From positions 1-29,788 of the forward strand of contig CALBSQ010000215.1 of assembly GCA_937967325.1 (NCBI GenBank): 29,788 bases of DNA, read 5' to 3'. Every line of letters starts with the position of its first letter. The first letter of the stretch is position 1. The position numbers and the translations under genes were made by a program. Below are positions 1-8,100 of this stretch, piece by piece. Source of the stretch: an uncultured Chloroflexota bacterium. GTDB taxonomy: Bacteria > Chloroflexota > UBA4733. The notes beneath the pieces were generated by a model. That model saw only the letters and a list, made by a program, of their open reading frames with translations, was not told the origin of the DNA and did no database searches.

Positions 1-40
1 GATAGTACATTCGTTCCAATAATGCAAGGGGCGACGCAGA

Positions 41-1399
41 CTAAAGGATGTACTTCGCTAAGTCGTCGTTCTTGACCAACTCGCCGAGGCGGGCCTGGAC
101 GTACGCCGCGTCGACGACGACGTGCTCGCCCTTGTGCTCGGTGGCCTCGAAAGAAATCTCCTCCAACACCTTTTCCACGACCGTGTGCAGGCGGCGGGCG
201 CCGATGTTCTCCAGTCGCTCGTTCATGGCCACGGCGCTGCCCGCGAGTTCCTGCACACCGTCGGGTGTGAACTCCAGCTCGACCTCCTCAGTCGAGAGCA
301 GCGCCTGATATTGACGCGGCAGCGCGTTTTCCGGCTCGCGCAGGATGCGTACGAAGTCGTCGGGCGTCAAGGAGTGCAGCTCCACGCGCAGTGGGAAGCG
401 GCCTTGCAACTCCGGGAGCAAGTCCGACGGCTTGCTGTGGTGAAAGGCGCCGGCGGCGATGAAGAGCACGTGATCGGTCTTGACCGGTCCGTAGCGCGTC
501 TGCACGGTCGAGCCTTCGACGATGGGCAACAAGTCCCGCTGCACCCCTTCGCGAGAGATGTCGGCTCCGTGCAGCTCGGGCCGGCTGTTGGCAACTTTGT
601 CGAGCTCGTCGATGAAGACGATGCCGGACTGCTCGACACGCTCTTTGGCGGCGTCGACCACCTGGTCCCAGTCGATCAGCTTCTCGGCCTCCTGGTCGGT
701 CAGGATGCGCCGCGCCTCCTTCACCGAGACGCTGCGCAGCCGCTTGCGGCCGGCGCTGACGCTGGAGACAAACTCCTGGAAGGTCTCCTGCACGTCTTCC
801 ATACTCATGCCGGCCTCGAATTCGAGCACCGGCGAGAATTGGTCCTCCGGCTCGACCTCGATCTCGACGAGCTGCTCCTCCAGTTGTTGCGCCGCCAGCT
901 TCGCGGCGATGCGCTTGCGCTGGCGACGCAGCCGGCTCACGTCCGTCGGCGTCGGCGTTACCGCGGTCCTCGCGTCGCCGGCGCCGGCGCTGCAGAGATA
1001 ATTGACCAGCCGCTCGGCGGCCAGGTTCTCTGCTCGCTCACGCACGTCCTTCTGACGCCGCTCGTGGACCGAGTTGACGGTTGCCTCCATCAGGTCGCGG
1101 ATGATCGACTCGACGTCGCGCCCCACGTAGCCGACCTCCGTGAATTTGGTCGCCTCGACTTTGGTGAACGGGGCGTCGAGCAACTTGGCGATGCGGCGGG
1201 CGATCTCCGTCTTGCCGACGCCGGTCGGGCCGATCAGGAGGACGTTCTTGGGGGAGACCTCGTCGCGCATCGGCTCGGGCAACTGCTGGCGCCGGTACCG
1301 GTTGCGCACGGCAACCGCGATCGCCCGCTTGGCCTCCTTCTGTCCGATGATGTAACGATCGAGCTCCTGGACGATGCGCTGGGGTGTCATATCATCCAT
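41..1399 (-). CDS. hslU: ATP-dependent protease ATPase subunit HslU (ClpY)
   Basis: HslU is the AAA+ unfoldase that feeds substrates into the HslV peptidase in the cytoplasm. From the chosen start, the Walker A motif GPTGVGKT is at residues 57-64, the pore loop GYVG at about 91-94 and Walker B (IVFIDELDK) at about 260-268. The charged intermediate domain lies between the Walker motifs. The C-terminus ends in AKYIL, the conserved tail that docks into HslV. Length (about 452 residues) is normal for the family. Two starts compete: an ATG at 1405 overlaps the hslV stop (ATGA) but abuts the AGGAGG at 1411-1406 with no spacing, while the in-frame ATG at 1399 has ideal 6-nt spacing, so I chose the latter. 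It is co-transcribed with hslV just upstream. Confidence 0.97.
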   Translation of the reverse strand: MDDMTPQRIVQELDRYIIGQKEAKRAIAVAVRNRYRRQQLPEPMRDEVSPKNVLLIGPTGVGKTEIARRIAKLLDAPFTKVEATKFTEVGYVGRDVESIIRDLMEATVNSVHERRQKDVRERAENLAAERLVNYLCSAGAGDARTAVTPTPTDVSRLRRQRKRIAAKLAAQQLEEQLVEIEVEPEDQFSPVLEFEAGMSMEDVQETFQEFVSSVSAGRKRLRSVSVKEARRILTDQEAEKLIDWDQVVDAAKERVEQSGIVFIDELDKVANSRPELHGADISREGVQRDLLPIVEGSTVQTRYGPVKTDHVLFIAAGAFHHSKPSDLLPELQGRFPLRVELHSLTPDDFVRILREPENALPRQYQALLSTEEVELEFTPDGVQELAGSAVAMNERLENIGARRLHTVVEKVLEEISFEATEHKGEHVVVDAAYVQARLGELVKNDDLAKYIL

Positions 1400-1401
1400 A
1401 G

Positions 1402-2019
1402 TCATCCTCCTGTGCTGCTCGGCGCGGGAGTGTCCCCGTCACCGTGAATGGTTTCCACGATGATGTTGGTGTTCGTGTAGATGCAGAGCGAGGCGGCAAT
1501 CTCCAGCGCAGCCCGCGCAATGCGCTCGGCGGATAGGTCGGTGTAGCCCATGAGGGCCCTGGCCGCCGCCAGGGCGTACGGTCCTCCCGAGCCGATGGCT
1601 AACACTTCGTCGTCGGGTTCGATCACCTCCCCATCGCCCGACAACAACAACAACGTGCTCGCGTCGGCAACGACGAGCTGCGCCTCCAGGCGGCGCAAGA
1701 TACGGTCGGTACGCCAATCCTTGGTCAGCTCCACGGCGGCCTTGCGCAGATTGCCGGCGGAGCGTTCCAACTGGCCATCGAGCTTGTCGAAGAGACTGAT
1801 CGCGTCGGCCACGGAGCCGGCAAACCCGGCCAGGATTCGCCCACCTTGGAGCTGCCGCAGCTTGCGTGCCGTGTGCTTCATGACAATGTCGCCAACCGTC
1901 ACCTGGCCGTCGGCAGCCAGGGCAACCTGGCCTGCTCGGCGGACCGCGACGACCGTCGTCGCTCGCAGTTGCAACGATCTGGCACTCATCGATGGGCGAG
2001 GGGGAACGTCCGAGAGCAT
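1402..2019 (-). CDS. hslV: ATP-dependent protease peptidase subunit HslV (ClpQ)
   Basis: HslV is the N-terminal-threonine peptidase of the HslUV protease. After a leader the protein reads TTVVAVRR, so the mature catalytic Thr1 is clear. Counting from it, Asp17 (AADGQ) and Lys33 fall where the family requires them, and GSGGPYA supplies the active-site serine. The leader is about 20 residues from the ATG at 2019, or 10 from the in-frame ATG at 1989. Neither start has a convincing ribosome binding site, so the start is uncertain. Many HslV proteins have only Met before Thr1, so either version implies a processed propeptide. The TGA overlaps the first possible ATG of hslU, indicating translational coupling. 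Confidence 0.96.
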   Translation of the reverse strand: MLSDVPPRPSMSARSLQLRATTVVAVRRAGQVALAADGQVTVGDIVMKHTARKLRQLQGGRILAGFAGSVADAISLFDKLDGQLERSAGNLRKAAVELTKDWRTDRILRRLEAQLVVADASTLLLLSGDGEVIEPDDEVLAIGSGGPYALAAARALMGYTDLSAERIARAALEIAASLCIYTNTNIIVETIHGDGDTPAPSSTGG

Positions 2020-2049
2020 ATACCGGAAGCTATGATCGACCTTGTCAGG

Positions 2050-2068
2050 CTGAGGCGTCGCGCCTCAG
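2050..2068. repeat. Short perfect hairpin between rpiA and hslV
   Basis: CTGAGGCG and CGCCTCAG form an 8-bp stem around a 3-nt loop. It lies in the 160-nt gap between the rpiA stop and the hslV start. No T-run follows on either strand, so I do not call it a classical intrinsic terminator. It could attenuate read-through from rpiA into hslVU or be a repeat remnant. Confidence 0.5.
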
Positions 2069-2180
2069 ATCCGCTCATGCCGCTCCGCTCAGCGTCAGAA
2101 TCGGCCCACGACCCGTGTGTCGGCTCCCTCAGTATACCCTGCCGGGCACGACACCCCTGCTGTCCCCCAGGAACGACACG

Positions 2181-2888
2181 CTAAGGGTACGTGCTGTTCT
2201 GACGCGCATCGCGGTGGCGCACTTCCAGGGAGCCATCGTCCCGTGCGACCACGACCTGGCCGGCCATGCCCAGGAACAGGCCGTGCTCGACGACACCGGC
2301 CAGCGCCTTGACCCGGGCAGCCATCTGCTCAGGCTGACCGATGCTGCCAAACCGGCAATCCAGGATGTAGTGGCCGCCGTCGGTGACGAAGGGCGAGCCG
2401 CCGCCGCGCAGCGTCGCCGCGCAGCCCAGCGCCTCCACAGCCTCCTTTGTGCGACGCCAGCCGAAAGGGACGATCTCCACCGGCAGGGCCGCCCGCTCCC
2501 CCAGGGTGTCCACCAGCTTAGTTTCATCGACGACGATGAGGAGCCGTGTCGCGGCCAGCTCCACCAATTTTTCGCGCAGCAGGGAGCCGCCGTGTCCTTT
2601 GATGAGGTCGAGGCGCGGGTCCACCTCATCGGCCCCGTCGATGGCGAGGTCCATCCGCGGCTGGTCATCCAGGGAAGCCAGGGGGATGCCGACCGTGCGG
2701 GCCAGCTCTTCAGTGGCTTGCGATGTGGGCACACCTACCACGCGCAGCCCGGCCCGCACCCGCTCGCCGAGGGTGCGGACGGCGTAGGCGGCCGTGCTGC
2801 CGCTGCCCAGGCCGACGACCATGCCATCCGCCACCTGCTCCGCCGCCCAGCGGCCGGCCCGCGCCTTGAGCGCGTCAAGGTCAGGCAT
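2181..2888 (-). CDS. rpiA: Ribose-5-phosphate isomerase A
   Basis: RpiA interconverts ribose 5-phosphate and ribulose 5-phosphate in the non-oxidative pentose phosphate pathway. From the chosen start, GLGSGST (phosphate loop) is at residues 26-32, DGADEVD at 84-90 and KGHGGSLLREK at 97-107. These supply equivalents of E. coli Asp81, Asp84, Lys94 and Glu103 at a constant offset of three. Length (about 235) is normal. The ATG at 2888 has GGAG six bases upstream. An in-frame ATG at 2894 abuts the same GGAG, and one at 2912 lacks a site. The gene is divergent from the NUDIX gene across an 82-bp gap that must hold both promoters, and it is upstream of hslVU on the same strand. Confidence 0.96.
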   Translation of the reverse strand: MPDLDALKARAGRWAAEQVADGMVVGLGSGSTAAYAVRTLGERVRAGLRVVGVPTSQATEELARTVGIPLASLDDQPRMDLAIDGADEVDPRLDLIKGHGGSLLREKLVELAATRLLIVVDETKLVDTLGERAALPVEIVPFGWRRTKEAVEALGCAATLRGGGSPFVTDGGHYILDCRFGSIGQPEQMAARVKALAGVVEHGLFLGMAGQVVVARDDGSLEVRHRDARQNSTYP

Positions 2889-2970
2889 CCTCATCTCCAG
2901 TCCGCCTATCATGTGGGCGAGTGTAGCGCGTAACTGCGCGCTGCGAGCGAATGCAATCGAGGAGATGACC

Positions 2971-3579
2971 GTGGAGCTGAGCGTCGAGCGCGCTGCCGCG
3001 ACGGCCGGGGGCCGTCGTGTGCTGGAACCGGCGCCGAGTAACCCCTGGCGGTGTGTGCGGCGCTCCTACGCCTATGAGGGACGCGGCTTCCGGGTACGTC
3101 GCGACGCCGTCATCAGGCCGGATGGCACCTCCGGTGACTATGAGTTTGCAGAAGTGGCCAGCAGCTTCTCCGTGGTCGTCGCGGTGGACGAAGACCGTCA
3201 GGTCTACTTGGTACGGCAGTGGCGCTATCCCTGGGAGCAGTCCTCCTGGGAGGCGCCCGCCGGCCACCTGGAAGCGGAGGAAGGGCCGTTGGAGGCGGCG
3301 AAACGCGAGCTGGCCGAGGAGGCCGGACTGGTTGCCACCTCCTGGCAGCAGTTAGCTACCTTGCGGAACAGCGCGTCGATCACTGCGCAGAGCTACCTCT
3401 TCCTGGCGCGTGCCCTCCGACCCGTGGCGACGCGGCGCGAAGCGTCGGAAGGCGACATGGTGATCCGTCGCCTGCCGCTTGACGACGCGCTGACTGCCGT
3501 TGCGGCCGGCGAGATTGTCCATGCGGTCACGATCTCGGCGTTGTTTCTGGCGGAGCGGGCGTTAGCGGACCCCTCATAA
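2971..3579 (+). CDS. NUDIX hydrolase, ADP-ribose pyrophosphatase-like
   Basis: A perfect NUDIX box (GX5EX7REUXEEXGU) runs from GHLEAEE to RELAEEAGL at about residues 98-120. The preceding VYLVRQWRYPWEQSSWEAPAG is the usual ADP-ribose/nucleoside-diphosphate-sugar subfamily context, so hydrolysis of ADP-ribose or a related nucleotide sugar is likely but not proven. The reading frame is open far upstream, antisense to rpiA, but homology begins near here. GAGGAG at 2959-2964 abuts an ATG at 2965 and is 6 nt from an in-frame GTG at 2971; I prefer the GTG on spacing, and the difference is two residues. The gene runs convergently into the YbhN-like gene. Confidence 0.9.
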   Translation: MELSVERAAATAGGRRVLEPAPSNPWRCVRRSYAYEGRGFRVRRDAVIRPDGTSGDYEFAEVASSFSVVVAVDEDRQVYLVRQWRYPWEQSSWEAPAGHLEAEEGPLEAAKRELAEEAGLVATSWQQLATLRNSASITAQSYLFLARALRPVATRREASEGDMVIRRLPLDDALTAVAAGEIVHAVTISALFLAERALADPS

Positions 3580-3582
3580 CCC

Positions 3583-3651
3583 CAATACGGTTCAGTTGCC
3601 CATGGCACCGCGGGCCGCCACCCGCGGCATGTCCTTATCTGAACCGTATTG
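3583..3651. terminator. Nested inverted repeat between convergent genes (likely bidirectional terminator)
   Basis: Thirteen-base arms (CAATACGGTTCAG at 3583-3595 and its exact complement at 3639-3651) enclose a second GC-rich stem (CCGCGGG/CCCGCGG). The structure fills the 75-bp gap between the stops of two convergent genes. No long T-run is present, so termination is inferred from position and structure. Confidence 0.55.
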
Positions 3652-3654
3652 CCC

Positions 3655-4755
3655 CTATCCCCGCTCCGCCGGCGCGCGAACCGGTTGGGGCACGAGCGAC
3701 GTGGCGCGCCCATTCGTGACCTCGATGGACGGTGTTCCGGCCAGCGCGGCGTGCTCGACGCCGCGAATGGCGGCGATCAGTCCCGAGAAGGAGGGATGGA
3801 CCTGGAAACGCCGGCTGGCACAGACCAACACCAGCCAGCCGAGGGCGACGGCCATGAGGAGATTTACCGCGCGGAAGAGGAGTGTCGCCGCCGCGGCGGG
3901 TCCCGCCGCCAGCCCCATGCGGGTGAGCACGAGGGTGCTGATGTCCTCATTGGCGCCGACTCCCCCCGGCAGCGCGGAAATGGTGCCCACCGCGCTGCCG
4001 AGCGCGTAGACAGCCAGCCCATCCAGCCAGGTGACATTGCTCGCTCCGACGGCCAGCAGCGCCAGGTAGAACCCCACGCCGGCGATGCCGATCGCCAGCA
4101 TGTCGAAGATCGAACCCCACATGGCCGTCTGGCTGCTCGCAACCAGCACGAAGTGCTGTTGCAACTCGGCAAACTGCGGTATGCGCGCGCGAAGGAAGGG
4201 GACCTTCTCCATTAGGTAGAAGCCGAAGCGGGCGATGTCGCCGTGCAACAGCGCGGCTCCAGTTCCTCCGGAGAAGATGAGGGCGGCCAGGAGGAGCCAG
4301 CCGGCGGGATGGTAGTCGCCCAGGCCGGGCAAGGCCGCGGGCAGCGAGAGCAAGCCAAAGATCAGCTCCTGGACCAGGATGGTCGCCGCCGATCGCCGCA
4401 CCAGCGTGCCGTGCTGGCTGCGCTGCAGCACCGGCAGCAAGAACTGCCCTCCAGGCACGAGCAGGGCCGATTGTGAGGCGGTGAACAGCAGGATGGAATC
4501 GAGCAATGAGTTCGGCGCGTCGATGGCCCCCAACAGGAGGTGCCAGCGAATGGCACGGAGGAGCAAGCCGACAATGCCGCAGCCCAGAATTGGCAAGATC
4601 AGCCACAGGTTGGCGTGCCGCAAGGCATCGAGGAGGTTGCGCGGGTGAACTGCCTGGATGAGGAGCGCCAGGAGGACGAGTACCGCCAGCCAGGGCAACC
4701 AGGCGCGTACGCGACACCAGACGGCACGGACGATCGACGCGCGATGGCTACCCAT
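3655..4755 (-). CDS. YbhN/UPF0104-type integral membrane protein (LPG synthase TM-domain family)
   Basis: The protein has about eight hydrophobic segments, starting with WLPWLAVLVLLALLIQAV. It contains SALPGGVGANE, which resembles the PGGxGxxE signature of the UPF0104 / lysylphosphatidylglycerol-synthase transmembrane family. Members are thought to be flippases or membrane parts of lipid-modifying systems. The soluble aminoacyl-transfer domain of MprF is absent here, so I do not assign lysyl-PG synthesis. The ATG at 4755 gives 366 residues. An in-frame TTG at 4806 would add 17 non-hydrophobic residues and also lacks a good ribosome binding site. Confidence 0.8.
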   Translation of the reverse strand: MGSHRASIVRAVWCRVRAWLPWLAVLVLLALLIQAVHPRNLLDALRHANLWLILPILGCGIVGLLLRAIRWHLLLGAIDAPNSLLDSILLFTASQSALLVPGGQFLLPVLQRSQHGTLVRRSAATILVQELIFGLLSLPAALPGLGDYHPAGWLLLAALIFSGGTGAALLHGDIARFGFYLMEKVPFLRARIPQFAELQQHFVLVASSQTAMWGSIFDMLAIGIAGVGFYLALLAVGASNVTWLDGLAVYALGSAVGTISALPGGVGANEDISTLVLTRMGLAAGPAAAATLLFRAVNLLMAVALGWLVLVCASRRFQVHPSFSGLIAAIRGVEHAALAGTPSIEVTNGRATSLVPQPVRAPAERG

Positions 4756-5117
4756 AACTGTCAGTCTAATCCCCCAGGAGGTTGGATTGCACTCGTCAAT
4801 TCCCAATACTACGCCATGATCCTTACAGTGGCATCCACAAGGACTATGCCGGGTCGGCGTCCGCGGCTGTGGGTGGTCGCAAGCTAGGCAACGTGGCGCG
4901 GAGCTGTGACCAGGCCATCGGGATGAGGGATGACGTCAGCGCGATATCGGCGCTTCCGTTCCGCATGCTTGTGTCCGAAAGACAGCGGATAGAACACCTG
5001 TACGATACAATATCTGGTATCACGGTCACGCACAACCACTAAATACCGGGTGGCGGTGCGCATCGAGGAGTAGCGGTAGCGGCAATCGGCGCGGAGAGTG
5101 CGCGAGGGAGAGAGCAG
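4756..5117. other. Intergenic region upstream of nrdJ
   Basis: This 360-bp gap separates the divergent YbhN-like gene and nrdJ. I see no convincing ORF. I looked for a cobalamin riboswitch, plausible before a B12-dependent enzyme, and found no recognisable B12 box. The only candidate element is an NrdR-like palindrome at 5005-5020. A purine-rich ribosome binding site (GAGGGAGAG) precedes the ATG at 5118. Confidence 0.6.
5005..5020 (+). promoter_or_regulatory. Candidate NrdR box overlapping a -10 element
   Basis: ATACAATATCTGGTAT matches about 11 of 16 positions of the NrdR consensus (acaCwAtATaTwGtgt), with the palindromic core preserved. It overlaps a good -10 hexamer, TACAAT, at 5007-5012. 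NrdR represses ribonucleotide reductase genes from such sites, usually as a pair one to three helical turns apart. I do not find a convincing second box. Confidence 0.35.
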
Positions 5118-8100
5118 ATGATCCTGGCGATGCAACGGACGACATCAGGTCCCGACTCCACCGTGATGAAGGAGGCGGCGCTGCCCAACAGCTCTCTCAC
5201 GACGGCGACGGGCTTTCCGAACGACCTTGCTGAGTTTGTCTTCGTCCGCACCTACGCGCGCTGGGACGCCGAACAAGGCCGCCGGGAGACGTGGGAAGAA
5301 GCCTGCGACCGCGTCGTGGACTTCCTGCAGGAGACCGCCGGAGCGGCCATCTCGCCGGACGAGTGGGCCGCCGTGCGCCGCGCTATGCTGCAGCACGCGC
5401 TGCGACCGTCGTCGCGGCTGCTGGCGATGGCAGGTCAGGCGGCGCGCATCAACCCGATCACCGCCTACAATTGCAGCTACCTGCCGATCGACTCCGTCGA
5501 GTCCTTCGCGGAGGTGTTGTACATCCTCATGGCCGGCACCGGCGTAGGTTTCAGCGTGGAGCGCCGCTACGTCGAGCAGCTTCCGGTGGTGCAGCCACGG
5601 CATGGGGGGGCGGTACCCCTGCACGTCATCCCCGACGACACGGAGGGCTGGGCGGATGCGCTCAAGCTGGGCATGAGCGCCTGGTACGGCGGCGGTGATG
5701 TGGAGTTCGACTATTCATTCATCCGGCCGGCCGGCGCGCCGCTCGTCACCAAGGGGGGACGGGCCTCGGGGCCGGAGCCGCTGCGCGGCCTGCTGGACTT
5801 CACTCGCGACCTGATCCTTGGCGCCAAAGGTCGCAAGCTCACCAGCCTGGAGTGTCACGACATCGCCACCAAGATCGGCGACGTCGTCGTCATGGGCGGC
5901 GTGCGGCGCAGCGCCGAAATCTCCCTGTCCGACTTCGACGACCTCACGCTGCGCCACGCCAAGGACGGTCAATACTGGCTCACCGCGCCGCACCGCAGCA
6001 TGGCCAACAACAGCGCCGTCTACGAGCGCAAGCCCAGTTGGGGCGACTTTCAGGAGGAGTGGCAGGCGCTGGCGGCCTCCGGCACGGGCGAGCGCGGCAT
6101 CTTCAACCGGCAAGCCGCCCGCGAGCTGCGCCCGAGCCGGCGAGCGGACGCCGATTTCGGGACGAATCCCTGCACGGTTGGCGACACCTGGGTAGCGGTG
6201 GCTGACGGACGTGGTCGTGTGCGCATGGCCGATTTGGTTGCCGAAGGACGAGACGTCGATGTCTTCACAGTCAAGGACGGCGAGTTGGCCGTCCGCAAGA
6301 TGCGCAATCCGCGCAAGACCGGCACGCAGACGCCGATCTATCGGGTGTCCTTCACCGACGGCACCTTCATCCGCGTGACGCCAAATCACAAATTGGTCCT
6401 GAAGGATGGCGCACAAAAGGAAGCCGTTCACCTTCAGCCGAATGACGCCCTCGAAAGCCTGACGGTCTCGTCGTACAAGAAGGTCGGGCTGCCGGGTGTC
6501 CGGTACGTTGACTACGATGAGTCGGACAGCTATCGGCTTGTGACGTACGGATTCGGGGGCAAGGCTGAGCATCGCCTGATCTATCAGCATCACCACGGCG
6601 CGCCGATCAATGGTATCGCTCAGCATATCCACCATCGAGATTTCGATGGTCGAAACAATGCCGTGGGTAATCTTGAGCTGATCGGCGCTGATGAGCACGC
6701 AACACTGCACAAGGCGCGCATGCAGGGTGCGAACAATCCTGTGCATCGTATGACTCCGGCTTGGCGCAAGCATCTCTCGCGCGCATGCACCGGCCTTATC
6801 AACGGCAACGCCAAGCAGATCGACAACGCCGATCTGGAAGCGAAGATCGTCGACTTTGTGGATGGACTGGGCCGCGCACCGACGTACGGAGAATACACCG
6901 AGTACGCGCGTGCGAACAATCTTCCCGTGTCCTTCTCGCAGTACCGCCGATCCTACTTCGGCGGTGACGTTCACTGGGCACTCAGGGCCATCGCTGAGCG
7001 CCTGGGAGTCCCTGGCGGCTACGAGGCACGTGTTCGCCGGATTACTGATTTGCCAGTGGTCTTCAAGAATGGCCGGACCTACGTTGTTCGCCATTGTGAG
7101 GGCTGCGGACGAGAGCTTGAGCTGGCACCAGGTAGACGCGAGCAGGCATTCTGCAAGTCTTGCTCCCTGAAGAAATATTACGAAACGGAGGGTAAGGCTG
7201 TCCACGTCGCGGCTCTGCAGGCCGGATGGGAGCGCAAGCACGAGCGCATGCGGACTCAACAGGTCAAGGCATACAACGATCTGGTATTTGAGTTGGGAAG
7301 GCACCCGCTGAAGTCTGAATGGGTTGCTCGGTGCCGCGCAGTTGGTCTTTCATCGGAGATCAGCCGGTCTACCAGCCCATTTACGTCCTGGCAGAGTTTG
7401 GAATCAACGGCTGCCGTTGCTAACCACCGCGTCCTCAGCATCGAACCGGATGGTTACGAGGATGTCTATACGGGAACGGTTGATGACACCCACACCTTCT
7501 TCGCCACGGGTACTGAGCGCGTGTGCAAGGGGGGCCGTAGGGCGATGTCCTATGTTCTGAATGTGCAGTGTGGCGAAATCAGTCTCAGACCGTACGAGTT
7601 CTGCAACCTCAGCGAAGCAATCGCTCGGGTCGACGACACGGCGGGGACGCTCGCGGAGAAGGTTCGTCTCGCTACACTGATCGGCACTGTCCAGAGCATG
7701 CTCACCAACTTCCCCTACTTGCGTCCGCAATGGAGGGAGAATTGCGAGGAGGAGCGGCTGTTGGGCGTGAGCGTCACCGGCCAGCTCGATTGTCCGGCCT
7801 TCTGGCAGCATCCCGAGCTTATGGCAGAGCTGCGCGACCTCGCCGTCGCCGCCAACGCCGAGTACGCCGCCCGGCTGGGCATCAACGCCTCGGTTTCGAT
7901 CACGTGCGTGAAGCCATCGGGCAATGCGAGCCAGATGGCGGACTGCGCATCGGGGATGCACCCGCGCTATGCTCGCCACTATGTCCGCCGTGTGCGGGTT
8001 TCCACCACCGACCCGCTCTTCCGCCTGTTGCGCGACACCGGCGCGCCGCTCCACCCGGAGGTCGGGCAGGCTCCGGAGAGCGCAACCACCTGGGTGGTGG

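Noticed and set aside
122..1447. Long plus-strand ORF (441 codons) opposite hslU and hslV
   Set aside because: It is a shadow of hslU on the other strand, with no recognisable domain and a skewed composition.
4756..5117. Cobalamin riboswitch before the B12-dependent reductase
   Set aside because: I looked for the B12 box and the flanking conserved pairings and could not find them. A covariance-model search would settle it.
5715..7304. Minus-strand ORF (529 codons) opposite nrdJ and the intein
   Set aside because: It crosses both extein and intein, which only makes sense as an antisense shadow.
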